Source of the DNA: Bacillus pseudomycoides
Lineage (GTDB): Bacteria; Bacillota; Bacilli; Bacillales; Bacillaceae_G
Assembly: GCF_002551005.1 (NCBI RefSeq)
Contig: NZ_NVOY01000014.1
Span: forward strand, 8,680-53,150
DNA: 44,471 nucleotides
Direction of reading: 5' to 3'
Shown here piece by piece: positions 7,004-15,177 of the stretch. A model generated the notes under the pieces. The model was not told where the DNA came from, did not search any database, and saw only the letters and a program-made list of their open reading frames with translations. Numbering within the stretch: position 1 is the stretch's first letter; each line of letters starts with the position of its first letter. The position numbers were made by a program, and so were the translations under genes.

Positions 7004-8371
7004 ATTTATCGGCATTTCTTCCTCTTCAATAAACTTTTTAATTTTTCTCGTTGCCGCCGACTGACTAATCTTTAGCGTTTCCGCCACTTTATAGCTTGAC
7101 CCGTGCACTTTATACGCTTTTAAAACAATACTGCGCTCTACTTCTTCTAGCATTTCATACAAACTTTTCCCCGATTGCTCAATCGTCGATTTTTGCATAG
7201 ATAACGGTAAATCGTCCATTGTAACAAGCTCATCTGCAGTAATGACCACACGTTCCATTACATTTTCTATTTCGCGGTTGTTTCCTTCCCACGGATATTC
7301 TAAAAATGCATGCAACACATGCGGGGATAATGTCACACTGCGTCCATACTTCTCGTTAAAATGCTGCAAGTAATAAGAAACGAGTGGTAAAATGTCTTCC
7401 TGCCTCTCACGTAAAGGAGGAATAAAAATAGGAATAACGTTAAGGCGATAATATAAATCCTTTCGAAACGTTCCCTGCTTCACCATCTCTTGCAAATTTC
7501 TATTTGTTGCAGCTACAATGCGAACGTCTACTTTTTTTAATTCTCTTCCCCCTACTGAACGAAACGTTTTTTCCTGTAATACTTGTAAAAGCTTCGCTTG
7601 AATTTCAAGAGGCATTTCTCCGATTTCGTCTAAAAAGAGCGTTCCTTTATGAGCCAGTTCTAAAATTCCTTTTTTCCCTTCACGGTGCGCACCTGTAAAA
7701 GAACCGCCTGCATATCCAAACAGTTCAGACTCAATTAAATTCGTTGGCAAAGCTGCACAATTGATTTCATAAAACATTTCATTTTTCCGATGGCTCAGTT
7801 CATGTAAATGGCGTACTAGTCGGCTTTTCCCAACTCCGGTCTCTCCTAAAACAAGAACTGTACTATCGACTACAGATACCTTTTTTATTGTTCCAACTAT
7901 TCTCTCCATAGCTGCACTTTTAAAAATAAGTCCTTCATGTTCATATGTTTCTCGTAATTCTTTTTTATACGTTTTTAATTGATCAGTCATTTTCTCTACC
8001 TGTTGACGCAATTGATAGAGCTCTGTTAAATCACGCGAGTAGCTAATGACCCTCCGTAAATTGCCTTGATCATCAAAAACTGGCCGCGTTCGAACATGTA
8101 AATATTCTCCCGATTTTGTTGTTTGCACAAGTTCAATCGGCTTCTGTTTTTCAATCACCTCAAGAGTTGCCGACGGATAAAAAATTCCATCCTTTTGCAG
8201 CTCTTTTACACTCTTACCAATTAATTGTTCCGCCGGTAACTGGTAATGTCTTTCACACATGCTGTTTACACGAACGACAATCCCTTTCTCATCTGTTACA
8301 AAAATTTCATCAAAAGCGTATTCAAATACATCTTTCAAATCCATAAACGCTCGTTCCTTTTCCGCCACCAT
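6995..8371 (-). CDS. gabR: Sigma-54-dependent transcriptional activator of the gab genes
   Basis: A 458-aa enhancer-binding protein. Domains: PAS at about 10-120 (likely signal sensing), AAA+ sigma-54 interaction domain at about 148-385, and a Fis-type helix-turn-helix at the C-terminus (about 415-452). Motifs: Walker A GETGVGKS (176-183), the sigma-54 contact loop as GSFTGA (223-228; consensus GAFTGA, so Ala is replaced by Ser) and Walker B TLFLDEIGE (244-251). Start ATG at 8371: AGGGAG lies 8 bases upstream, while a GTG at 8380 would sit on top of that site. Its position between gabT and gabD, and the -24/-12 site before gabT, agree with the known GabR/sigma-54 control of the gab cluster in B. 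thuringiensis. Note this GabR is not the GntR/aminotransferase-type GabR of B. subtilis. Confidence 0.92.
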   Translation of the reverse strand: MVAEKERAFMDLKDVFEYAFDEIFVTDEKGIVVRVNSMCERHYQLPAEQLIGKSVKELQKDGIFYPSATLEVIEKQKPIELVQTTKSGEYLHVRTRPVFDDQGNLRRVISYSRDLTELYQLRQQVEKMTDQLKTYKKELRETYEHEGLIFKSAAMERIVGTIKKVSVVDSTVLVLGETGVGKSRLVRHLHELSHRKNEMFYEINCAALPTNLIESELFGYAGGSFTGAHREGKKGILELAHKGTLFLDEIGEMPLEIQAKLLQVLQEKTFRSVGGRELKKVDVRIVAATNRNLQEMVKQGTFRKDLYYRLNVIPIFIPPLRERQEDILPLVSYYLQHFNEKYGRSVTLSPHVLHAFLEYPWEGNNREIENVMERVVITADELVTMDDLPLSMQKSTIEQSGKSLYEMLEEVERSIVLKAYKVHGSSYKVAETLKISQSAATRKIKKFIEEEEMPININ

Positions 8372-8409
8372 CCCAGTCACTCCCTGAGGTTTAAATATTT
8401 TAAAAGTTT

Positions 8410-8491
8410 CATAACTCTGTTTTGAAATACCGCAGAGTTACTAATATACAAACACGTCCAATTTATATAATGCTTTCTTATCATTATATAA
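8410..8491. promoter_or_regulatory. Two inverted repeats upstream of gabR
   Basis: First: ATAACTCTG (8411-8419) and CAGAGTTA (8433-8440), in the gabR leader. Second: a perfect 10-bp pair TTATATAATG (8463-8472) / CATTATATAA (8482-8491) with 9 bases between. Either could be an operator or hairpin. The second contains TATAAT-like sequences on both strands and could be a divergent promoter region. The rest of the 309-base gap between gabR and gabT holds repeat copy D and a short plus-strand reading frame from a GTG at 8510 that runs into the repeat after about 14 codons. Confidence 0.4.
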
Positions 8492-8550
8492 CAGGGAGTG
8501 TGGGAACAGTGGCAAACAAGTTTTTAAAATATAGATTTAATACAGCTTCA

Positions 8551-8680
8551 AGCGCGGCTAGGCAGAATACAACATGACCCGCTCTCGCTTCCTCTTTTTG
8601 TTTTAGCCTGGCACGTGGCAGAAGCAGGACCTGACCAACCAGTTGCTCTCGCCCCTCTAAAAAAAGAGGATTTTTATATC
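8551..8680 (+). repeat. Interspersed repeat, copy D
   Basis: From GCGCGGCTAGGCAGAATACA through CATGACCCGC, TTTTAGCC, GGCACGTGGCAG, and TTGCTCTCGCCCC to TTTTTATATC. It ends exactly at the base before the gabT stop codon (8681-8683). The fold-back is shortened here (ACCTGACCAACCAG), so about 15 bases of the middle are missing. Confidence 0.65.
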
Positions 8681-10042
8681 TTACACGTGCGCTTTATCTA
8701 CTTTTCCATAACAAGATTGAAGCGACTCTTCTAAAATCATAAGCCCTTCTTCAAGTTGCTCATCCGTAATCACAAGCGGCATTAAAACGCGCACAACATT
8801 TCCGTACGTACCTGCCGTTAATAGCAGTAAGCCTCTTTTATTTGCTTCTGCAGTAAGATTGGCAGCTAGTTCTTTATTCGGTTCTTTCGTCATTTTGTCT
8901 TTCACTAATTCAAAGGCACACATCGCTCCTAATCCGCGGACATCACCAATGCATTCATATTTTCCAGCCATTTGATGAAAACGATCCATCACTACTTTTC
9001 CAATATGCACAGCTCTTTCATTTAAATTTTCTTTCTCCATTACTTCAAGAACAGCTAATGCAGCACTGCAACCTAATGGACTTCCAGCATACGTTCCGCC
9101 TAATTCACCCGGCGCAGCCTCATTCATTACTTCTTTTCGGCCAATTACACCGCTAATTGGCACGCCTGCCCCTAGCGATTTCGATACCGTAATTAAATCC
9201 GGTACGACATCGTAATGGTCAATCGCAAAATATTTGCCCGTACGGCCAAATCCTGTTTGAATTTCATCAGCAACGAACAAAATGCCATGTTCAGCGCATA
9301 AACGGTGTACTTCTTTTACAAACTTTTTACCTGGGACAATAAAACCGCCTTCTCCTTGTACTGGCTCCATCACAACAGCAGCAATACTTTCTGGTGCAAC
9401 TTCTGTGATTAAGAAATTTTTAAACTCTTCAATAATGAAATCTTCATATTGCTCTTCTGTTAATCCAGCTGGACGGCGATATTCGTAAGGGAATGGAGCT
9501 TTATACACTTCTGGTGCAAATGGACCAAATCCGTTTTTATATGGCTTTACTTTACTTGTCATTGTCATCGTCATTAATGTGCGTCCGTGAAACCCTTTTG
9601 TAAAGGCAATAATCCCTGTTCGTTTCGTATACTTACGAGCAATTTTCACTGCATTTTCAACTGCCTCAGCTCCGCTATTTAAAAACAATACTTGCTTATC
9701 AAAGTCACCCGGTGCGAGTGTAACTAGTTTTTCTGCCAATTCAATATACGACTCATACATCATTACGTTAAAACCTGTATGAATATATTGATCGATTTGC
9801 TTATGAAGAGCTTCTGTAACGGCCGGATGACAATGTCCGACGTTAATTGTACCGATTGCCCCTGCAAAGTCGATAAATTGATTTCCATCCACATCTGTAA
9901 CAAGTGCTCCTTGAGCCGATTGTACAAATGTTTGAATTCCATTGCTTACTCCTCTTGGCACAATATTTTGACGGCGTTCAAATAATGAAGCTGCCTTTGA
10001 ACCCGGAATATTTTGATTTACTTTAGCAAAATTTGTTTTCAT
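8681..10042 (-). CDS. gabT: 4-aminobutyrate aminotransferase
   Basis: A 453-aa PLP-dependent class III aminotransferase. It moves the amino group of GABA to 2-oxoglutarate, giving succinate semialdehyde for GabD. Visible: NSGAEAVENAVKIAR (122-136), FHGRT, the VADEIQTGFGRTG segment with the PLP-binding Asp259, and the Schiff-base Lys288 in TVSKSLGAG. The start ATG at 10042 has AGGTGG 7-8 bases upstream; a GTG 12 bases earlier lies inside that ribosome binding site. Transcription is likely sigma-54 dependent (10081-10096). Its 3' end abuts repeat copy D, and no clear intrinsic terminator lies between it and the repeat, so the repeat may act as its 3' end or be read through towards gabR. Confidence 0.93.
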   Translation of the reverse strand: MKTNFAKVNQNIPGSKAASLFERRQNIVPRGVSNGIQTFVQSAQGALVTDVDGNQFIDFAGAIGTINVGHCHPAVTEALHKQIDQYIHTGFNVMMYESYIELAEKLVTLAPGDFDKQVLFLNSGAEAVENAVKIARKYTKRTGIIAFTKGFHGRTLMTMTMTSKVKPYKNGFGPFAPEVYKAPFPYEYRRPAGLTEEQYEDFIIEEFKNFLITEVAPESIAAVVMEPVQGEGGFIVPGKKFVKEVHRLCAEHGILFVADEIQTGFGRTGKYFAIDHYDVVPDLITVSKSLGAGVPISGVIGRKEVMNEAAPGELGGTYAGSPLGCSAALAVLEVMEKENLNERAVHIGKVVMDRFHQMAGKYECIGDVRGLGAMCAFELVKDKMTKEPNKELAANLTAEANKRGLLLLTAGTYGNVVRVLMPLVITDEQLEEGLMILEESLQSCYGKVDKAHV

Positions 10043-10080
10043 GATATTCTCCACCTCTTTTAGTCATTTGCCTTTTATAA

Positions 10081-10096
10081 TGCAAAATGTGTGCCA
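10081..10096 (-). promoter_or_regulatory. Sigma-54 (-24/-12) promoter of gabT
   Basis: Minus strand TGGCACACATTTTGCA: TGGCAC, 5 bases, TTGCA, with GG and GC separated by 10 bases. This is a full match to the sigma-54 consensus. Transcription should start near 10070, leaving a leader of about 28 bases with the ribosome binding site. Confidence 0.92.
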
Positions 10097-10106
10097 ACTT
10101 ATAAAT

Positions 10107-10137
10107 GTACGATTCGCTTATGTTTCCGTACGTTTCG
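10107..10137 (-). promoter_or_regulatory. Candidate GabR activator sites upstream of gabT
   Basis: On the plus strand GTACGATTCG (10107-10116) and GTACGTTTCG (10128-10137) are direct repeats, 9 of 10 identical and 21 bases apart, two DNA turns. They lie just upstream of the -24 element, a little closer than most enhancer sites. Binding by GabR is inference. Confidence 0.5.
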
Positions 10138-10146
10138 ACATAAAAA

Positions 10147-10187
10147 ATAAGTCATTAAAGACTTATTTCAAGTCTTTAATGACTTAT
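10147..10187. repeat. 18-bp perfect inverted repeat upstream of gabT
   Basis: ATAAGTCATTAAAGACTT (10147-10164), 5-base loop, exact complement 10170-10187, with A6 on the left. Read on the minus strand it is a hairpin followed by T6, so it could stop read-through from dagK into gabT. It could also be an operator or a foldback at the edge of repeat copy E. Confidence 0.6.
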
Positions 10188-10202
10188 CCAAAAGATTTCT
10201 CT

Positions 10203-10350
10203 ATATAAATTGCTACGCAAAATACACCATGACCGCTACTTGCCTTCTCCTTTCCTTTTAAACCTGGCATGTGGTAGGAAGGGGCACTGGCCGTTTCTAT
10301 GCGCGGTCAGATGCTCTCGCCCATCTAAAAAAGGAGGTTTTTATATCGGT
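10203..10350 (+). repeat. Interspersed repeat, copy E (full length)
   Basis: From ATATAAATTGCTACGCAAAA through CATGACCGC, CTTTTAAACC, GGCATGTGGTAG, the fold-back CTGGCCG ... CGCGGTCAG, ATGCTCTCGCCC to GGTTTTTATATCGG. With copy C it sets the element length. It lies between the gabT promoter region and the dagK terminator. Confidence 0.65.
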
Positions 10351-10386
10351 TTTTCAATTTGTATTCATTTTCCATTATTCACAAAA

Positions 10387-10410
10387 AAACTACCTTTTAC
10401 AAGGTAGTTT
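10387..10410 (-). terminator. Terminator of dagK
   Basis: Minus-strand hairpin AAACTACCTT ... AAGGTAGTTT followed by a T-run (A7 at 10383-10389 on the plus strand). It overlaps the dagK stop codon. Confidence 0.85.
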
Positions 10411-11299
10411 CCTGCTGTTCTGGAACAAATAATTCCAAACAGTGGTACACATTTTCAAATTCCATCGGTGCATCGCCGCCGTATTCACCATCTAAATTAA
10501 TCATTAATTTTTCTGTTGAATGTACTTTAATTCGGTTTGCTTGTGTATATAACACTTTCGGATTATTGATATGCTCACCGCGCTGCGCTTGTGTCGCTGC
10601 TTTAATTAAGTCCGCAATCGATCCTTTTTTTAATATTAACAAATCAAACAAACCATCATTAATAGAAGCATATGGCGCTACTTTTTCAAAGCCGCCGACT
10701 GATCGTGTATTTGTAATCAAAAACATTGTAATTTCTTCTCGTAATATTTTTCCATCATACTCAATTTCTACATATGTTGGATGTAAGGATGGTAACATTT
10801 CAATCCCTTTTAAATAATACGCAAGTTGTCCAAGTACTGTTTTTAACTTACTTGGTACTTCATATGTTAATTCAGTTATGCGGCCACCGCCTGCAATATT
10901 AATAAAGTATGTATCATTCGCTCTTCCAAGATCGAGAGGTACCGTTTGGCCAGCACAAATGATATCAACAGCTTCCTCAATGGAACGAGGTACACCAATC
11001 GCACGAGCAAAGTCGTTTGTCGTTCCAACTGGAATAATCCCAAACTTTGGGCGATGTTCATTTCCAACTAACCCATTTACCACTTCATTTAATGTACCGT
11101 CACCGCCTGCTGCGATTACAACGTCAAACTTACGCTCTGCCGCTTGCCTCGCCGCTACAGTCGCATCTCCAGGACCCGTCGTCGCATGACATGATGCTTC
11201 ATACCCTGCTTGTTCTAATTTTTGTAGTACTTCTGGTAAGTTTTTCTTAAATAACTCCCGACCAGAAGTCGGATTATAAATAATTCTTGCACGTTTCAT
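10397..11299 (-). CDS. dagK: Diacylglycerol kinase (DgkB/DagK type)
   Basis: A 300-aa lipid kinase that phosphorylates diacylglycerol to phosphatidic acid at the membrane, recycling DAG from lipoteichoic acid synthesis. The nucleotide-binding GGDGT (65-69) in VVIAAGGDGTLNEVVNGL and the N-terminal RIIYNPTSG are standard for the DAGK catalytic domain; length matches DgkB. ATG at 11299 is the only sensible start, because an in-frame TAA lies 3 codons upstream, but no good Shine-Dalgarno sequence precedes it: the nearest GAGGG is about 20 bases away. In B. subtilis the orthologue (yerQ/dgkB) follows gatCAB with two genes (yerO, yerP) in between; here those genes are absent. Confidence 0.92.
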   Translation of the reverse strand: MKRARIIYNPTSGRELFKKNLPEVLQKLEQAGYEASCHATTGPGDATVAARQAAERKFDVVIAAGGDGTLNEVVNGLVGNEHRPKFGIIPVGTTNDFARAIGVPRSIEEAVDIICAGQTVPLDLGRANDTYFINIAGGGRITELTYEVPSKLKTVLGQLAYYLKGIEMLPSLHPTYVEIEYDGKILREEITMFLITNTRSVGGFEKVAPYASINDGLFDLLILKKGSIADLIKAATQAQRGEHINNPKVLYTQANRIKVHSTEKLMINLDGEYGGDAPMEFENVYHCLELFVPEQQETTL

Positions 11300-11342
11300 A
11301 TAGCATTAGCACAGGAAAACCCTCATTCATCAAAAAAGGGAA

Positions 11343-11376
11343 AGGAATAGCCGCTAAGCACTTACTTAGCATTCCT
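11343..11376 (-). other. Hairpin in the dagK leader
   Basis: AGGAAT + GCTAAG / CTTAGC + ATTCCT form a stem with a small bulge about 50 bases upstream of the dagK start. A GGAGGG (minus strand) followed by a 6-codon frame begins just before it. The significance is unknown; it may be a leader structure. Confidence 0.3.
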
Positions 11377-11558
11377 ATGCATACCCTCCTTCCATTTTTC
11401 ACTCTCACGAAGTCATATAACTTCATTTTTCACATTAAGGCACTATTTATTTCATGTGATGAAAAAATTCTCTCTAAATTTAGATTTATCATTATTACAA
11501 GTTTTTTGCAACTATCTCACCATACTTAACATGACAGCATTTTCCTTATGTTTGTCAG

Positions 11559-11610
11559 TTAATCAAACGTTTGTTTAAACGAAATGCCATTTAAACAAAC
11601 GTTTGATTAA
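11559..11610. promoter_or_regulatory. 21-bp inverted repeat with two CAAACGTTTG palindromes
   Basis: Left arm 11559-11579 and its exact complement 11590-11610, 10-base centre. Each arm holds CAAACGTTTG, itself a palindrome; the two centres are 32 bp apart, three DNA turns. This looks like a double operator of a TetR-type repressor rather than a terminator: there is no T-run, and a separate terminator follows at 11614-11643. It lies about 260 bases upstream of dagK. Confidence 0.5.
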
Positions 11611-11613
11611 CCC

Positions 11614-11643
11614 AGAAAAACACCCATATATGGGTGTTTTTCT
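11614..11643. terminator. Bidirectional terminator after gatB
   Basis: AGAAAAACACCCATA and its exact complement make a 30-base perfect palindrome with A5/T5 at the ends. It terminates gatCAB about 160 bases after the gatB stop. Confidence 0.8.
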
Positions 11644-11663
11644 GTTTAATCGTTGCTGTTACT

Positions 11664-11805
11664 GTCTAGCTCCGCTTTTCGTTATCTCTAGCTCCGGTGG
11701 CTAGAATACTCGGTCATTTCACTTCTTCCTCCAAGGCAAAGAACGCCTCTCTGTCAGAAGTTCCAATGTCCTCCTATTCTAATCGAGCCACCTCCGCTTT
11801 TCGTT
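11664..11805. repeat. Intergenic repeat with CTCCGCTTTTCGTTAT at both ends
   Basis: The segment begins TAGCTCCGCTTTTCGTTAT and ends CACCTCCGCTTTTCGTTAT; between them TAGCTCCGGTGGCTAGAAT, ATTTCACTTCTTCCTCC, AAGGCAAAGAACGCCT and AATCGAGCC resemble a repeat I have met in intergenic regions of bacilli. It is placed directly after the gatB stop codon. Family identity is from memory; function unknown. Confidence 0.5.
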
Positions 11806-11806
11806 A

Positions 11807-13237
11807 TTATCGTTTATTAATCTCTTCAAGTAAGATTTTATTAACAAGCGGCGGGTTTGCTTGTCCTTTTGTTGCTTTCATAATTTGACCAACTAAGAAG
11901 CCAATTGCACGGTCTTTACCGTTTTTGAAATCTTCAATAGATTGTTCGTTATTATCAAGAATTTCTGTTACGACTTTGCGAAGCGCTCCTTCGTCAGAAA
12001 TTTGAACAAGACCTTTTGCTTTTACGATTTCTTCTGGGTCTCCACCTTTTTCAATTAATTCGTTAAAGACTTTTTTCGCAATTTTAGACGAAATTGTACC
12101 TTTTTCAATTAATTGAATCATTTTAGATAAACCAGCTGGTGTTAGTGCTACGTCTTGTAATTCTTTTTGTTGTTTGTTTAAGTATGCTAATACTTCACCC
12201 ATTAACCAGTTTGATGTTAATTTCGCGTCCGCACCGTCTACAACTGTTGCTTCGAAGAAATCAGACATCTCTTTCGTTAATGTTAATACGTGTGCATCAT
12301 AAGCTGGTAAGCCAAGCTCTTCAACATAACGTACTTTACGAGCATCTGGAAGCTCAGGAATAGAAGCACGAACGCGCTCTTTCCACTCATCATCAATGTA
12401 AAGTTCAACTAAATCTGGCTCTGGGAAGTAACGGTAATCGTCAGATCCTTCTTTCACACGCATTAAGATTGTTTTCTTCGTCGCTTCATCATAGCGGCGT
12501 GTTTCTTGTTGAATGATACCACCAGATAATAGCTCTTTTTCTTGACGCACTTGTTCAAACTCAAGACCTTTTTGAACGTAAGTGAAAGAGTTTAAGTTTT
12601 TCAGTTCTGCTTTTGTACCGAACTTTTCTTGTCCAACTGGACGAAGGGAAATGTTCGCATCACAACGAAGTGAACCCTCTTCCATCTTACAATCAGATAC
12701 GCCTGTATATTGAATGATTGATTTTAATTTTTCTAAGTACGCATACGCTTCTTCTGGTGTACGCATATCTGGCTCAGATACGATTTCGATTAACGGCATA
12801 CCTTGACGATTGTAATCAACTAGTGAGTAGCCTTCGCTTGTATGTGTTGATTTACCTGCATCTTCTTCTAAGTGAAGACGTGTAATACCGATACGTTTCT
12901 TTTTACCGTCTACTTCGATTTCAATCCAACCATTTTCCCCAATTGGTTTATCATATTGAGAAATTTGGTACGCTTTCGGGTTATCTGGATAGAAATAGTT
13001 TTTACGGTCAAATTTTGTTTCTGTTGCGATTTCACAGTTTAATGCCATTGCAGCTTTCATTGCAAAGTTAACTGCTTCTTTATTTAGAGTTGGAAGCACC
13101 CCAGGATATCCTAAGTCAATTACACTTGTTTGTGTATTTGGATCCGCTCCGAATTCTGTTGGACTCGCAGAGAAAATTTTCGAATTCGTTTTTAACTCAA
13201 CGTGAACCTCTAAACCGATAATTGTTTCTAAATTCAT
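11807..13237 (-). CDS. gatB: Asp/Glu-tRNA(Asn/Gln) amidotransferase subunit B
   Basis: A 476-aa subunit that binds the mischarged tRNA and phosphorylates the Glu (or Asp) on it with ATP before amidation. Visible: IGLEVHVEL (8-16), the DLGYPGVLP block, [15 protein letters not shown], the C-terminal YqeY-like helical tail ([18 protein letters not shown]) and the ending [21 protein letters not shown]. Full length. ATG at 13237 with GAGG-type ribosome binding site; 13 bases downstream of gatA. Partner of GatA and GatC; needed because many Gram-positives lack glutaminyl-tRNA synthetase. Confidence 0.97.
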   Translation of the reverse strand: MNLETIIGLEVHVELKTNSKIFSASPTEFGADPNTQTSVIDLGYPGVLPTLNKEAVNFAMKAAMALNCEIATETKFDRKNYFYPDNPKAYQISQYDKPIGENGWIEIEVDGKKKRIGITRLHLEEDAGKSTHTSEGYSLVDYNRQGMPLIEIVSEPDMRTPEEAYAYLEKLKSIIQYTGVSDCKMEEGSLRCDANISLRPVGQEKFGTKAELKNLNSFTYVQKGLEFEQVRQEKELLSGGIIQQETRRYDEATKKTILMRVKEGSDDYRYFPEPDLVELYIDDEWKERVRASIPELPDARKVRYVEELGLPAYDAHVLTLTKEMSDFFEATVVDGADAKLTSNWLMGEVLAYLNKQQKELQDVALTPAGLSKMIQLIEKGTISSKIAKKVFNELIEKGGDPEEIVKAKGLVQISDEGALRKVVTEILDNNEQSIEDFKNGKDRAIGFLVGQIMKATKGQANPPLVNKILLEEINKR

Positions 13238-13250
13238 CTATGCTCGCCTC

Positions 13251-14708
13251 CTACAGACTTGCTTTTTTTGTATGATAATCTGTTGCTTGCTCGAACGCAT
13301 GTGCAACGCGGTAAATTGTTGCTTCATCGAAGTGTTTACCGATAATTTGCAGTCCAAGCGGCATGTTGTTTGCACCGAATCCACATGGAACAGAAATTGC
13401 TGGAACACCTGCTAAGTTTACTGGAATTGTTAAAATGTCATTTGCATACATTGTCATCGGATCATCGATTTTTTCGCCCACTTTAAACGCTGGAGTTGGC
13501 GTTGTTGGTCCAATAATAACATCATAGTTTGCAAATACATTTTCAAAGTCATTTTTAATTAATGTACGTACTTGTTGTGCTTTTTTGTAATATGCATCAT
13601 AGTAACCAGAGCTAAGTGCAAATGTACCAAGCATAATACGACGTTTTACTTCGTCACCGAAGCCTTCGCTACGCGTATTCTTATAAAGGTCTATTAAATT
13701 ATTCACATTATCAGAACGAACGCCGTAACGTACGCCGTCAAAGCGTGAAAGGTTTGCAGACGCTTCAGAAGAAGAGATTAAGTAATACGTTGCTAATGCA
13801 TATTTAGAGTGTGGAAGCGAAACTTCTTCCCAAGTTGCGCCCATGCCTTCTAACACTTTTAAAGCTGCTAGTACAGACTCACGAGCTTCTTCGCCAACAC
13901 CTTCACCTAAGTATTCTTTTGGTACACCGATGCGTAAACCTTTTACGTCGCCTGTTAAACCAGCTAAGTAATTCCCAACTTCAATGTTTGCAGAAGTTGT
14001 ATCCATACGGTCTACACCAGAAATAGCTTGTAGTAAGTATGCATTGTCTTCTACTGTACGCGTAATCGGTCCGATTTGGTCAAGAGAAGATGCAAACGCT
14101 ACTAAACCGAAGCGAGATACACGACCATATGTTGGTTTTAAACCAACAACGCCGCAATATGCAGCTGGTTGACGGATCGAACCACCTGTATCAGAACCTA
14201 AAGAGAATAATACTTCTCCTGCCGCTACTGCAGCTGCAGAACCACCGCTAGATCCGCCTGGAACATAATCTAAATTCCATGGATTCTTTGTTGCATAAAA
14301 ACCAGAGTTTTCATTAGAAGAACCCATTGCAAACTCGTCCATGTTTAATTTACCGATTGTAATTGTGTCAGCAGCGCTTAGCTTTTGCACAACTGTTGCA
14401 TCATAAATTGGGTCAAAGTTTGCTAAAATTTTGCTCGCACATGTTGTACGAAGACCTTTTGTTACGATGTTATCTTTCACACCGATTGGCATACCAAATA
14501 GTAAACCGTTATCTTCAGCGCCTAACTTCGCATCTAATTCTTTCGCTTTTGCACGTGCAGCTTCTTCATCTAATGTAAGAAAAGCTTGTACGTTACCTTC
14601 AACATCCGCAATACGTTTGTAAGATTCTTCCACTAAATCCGTAACGGAAATTTCTTTGCTATGTAATTTTTTATGTAACTCTGATACAGAATGATCAAAT
14701 AATGACAT
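13251..14708 (-). CDS. gatA: Asp/Glu-tRNA(Asn/Gln) amidotransferase subunit A
   Basis: A 485-aa amidase-signature enzyme that releases ammonia from glutamine for the GatB reaction. The Ser-cisSer-Lys triad is visible: Lys78 in GVKDN, Ser153 in GGSSGGS and Ser177 in [11 protein letters not shown]. Start ATG at 14708 with GGAGGGGAA-type site upstream. Second gene of gatCAB, 15 bases after gatC. Confidence 0.97.
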   Translation of the reverse strand: MSLFDHSVSELHKKLHSKEISVTDLVEESYKRIADVEGNVQAFLTLDEEAARAKAKELDAKLGAEDNGLLFGMPIGVKDNIVTKGLRTTCASKILANFDPIYDATVVQKLSAADTITIGKLNMDEFAMGSSNENSGFYATKNPWNLDYVPGGSSGGSAAAVAAGEVLFSLGSDTGGSIRQPAAYCGVVGLKPTYGRVSRFGLVAFASSLDQIGPITRTVEDNAYLLQAISGVDRMDTTSANIEVGNYLAGLTGDVKGLRIGVPKEYLGEGVGEEARESVLAALKVLEGMGATWEEVSLPHSKYALATYYLISSSEASANLSRFDGVRYGVRSDNVNNLIDLYKNTRSEGFGDEVKRRIMLGTFALSSGYYDAYYKKAQQVRTLIKNDFENVFANYDVIIGPTTPTPAFKVGEKIDDPMTMYANDILTIPVNLAGVPAISVPCGFGANNMPLGLQIIGKHFDEATIYRVAHAFEQATDYHTKKASL

Positions 14709-14723
14709 CGAAATTCCCCTCCT

Positions 14724-15014
14724 CTATTCTAATACTGCTGGAACACGGATTTGATTCTCTTTGTGATCCGGTGCATTTTTTAATACTTCTTCAACTGGTA
14801 AACCTTTTTCAGGTACGTCTTCACGCATAATATTTTTCATATCTAGTACGTGAGTTGTTGGTTTTACGTTTGTTGTATCTAATTCATTTAACTGCTCTGC
14901 AAATGTAACAATTGCATCGAGTTGTTTTTGAAATTTTTCTGCTTCTTGATCTGTAATCGCAAGACGTGCTAAATGGGCAACATGCTTTACATTCTCAACG
15001 GAAATTCTTGACAC
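14724..15014 (-). CDS. gatC: Asp/Glu-tRNA(Asn/Gln) amidotransferase subunit C
   Basis: A 96-aa subunit that wraps around GatA and helps it fold onto GatB. The motif [13 protein letters not shown] and the C-terminal [21 protein letters not shown] are typical. It starts at GTG (15014) with GGAGGTGG about 8-10 bases upstream; there is no suitable ATG. First gene of the operon. The 160 bases upstream hold the YiaAB gene's terminator and presumably the gatC promoter, which I could not place with confidence. Confidence 0.95.
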   Translation of the reverse strand: MSRISVENVKHVAHLARLAITDQEAEKFQKQLDAIVTFAEQLNELDTTNVKPTTHVLDMKNIMREDVPEKGLPVEEVLKNAPDHKENQIRVPAVLE

Positions 15015-15122
15015 GGCTAGGCCACCTCCATAATATATCGTACAATCTACAATACTATTGATGATACCAAATTTTCAGTAGTTCAAGCAAGTCAACACAG
15101 CATACTTCACTTATTTTTGGAC

Positions 15123-15147
15123 AAAAAAAGAAAGGCTTTCGCCTTCC
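15123..15147 (-). terminator. Terminator of the YiaAB gene
   Basis: Minus strand GAAGGCGAAAGCCTTTC followed by T7. It lies about 30 bases after the stop of the gene at 15178-15429. Confidence 0.8.
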
Positions 15148-15177
15148 TTGTAAAATTTCATCAAACAGAGTCCATTC

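Noticed and set aside
8510-8575. Short GTG-started frame upstream of gabR as a real gene
   Set aside because: About 22 codons, running into a repeat; kept only as a possible remnant.
11614-11643. Operator reading of the AACACCCATATATGGGTGTT palindrome
   Set aside because: Flanking A5/T5 and its position after gatB fit a bidirectional terminator better.
15031-15070. A sigma-A promoter before gatC
   Set aside because: Candidate hexamers were poor or badly spaced; nothing firm enough to annotate.
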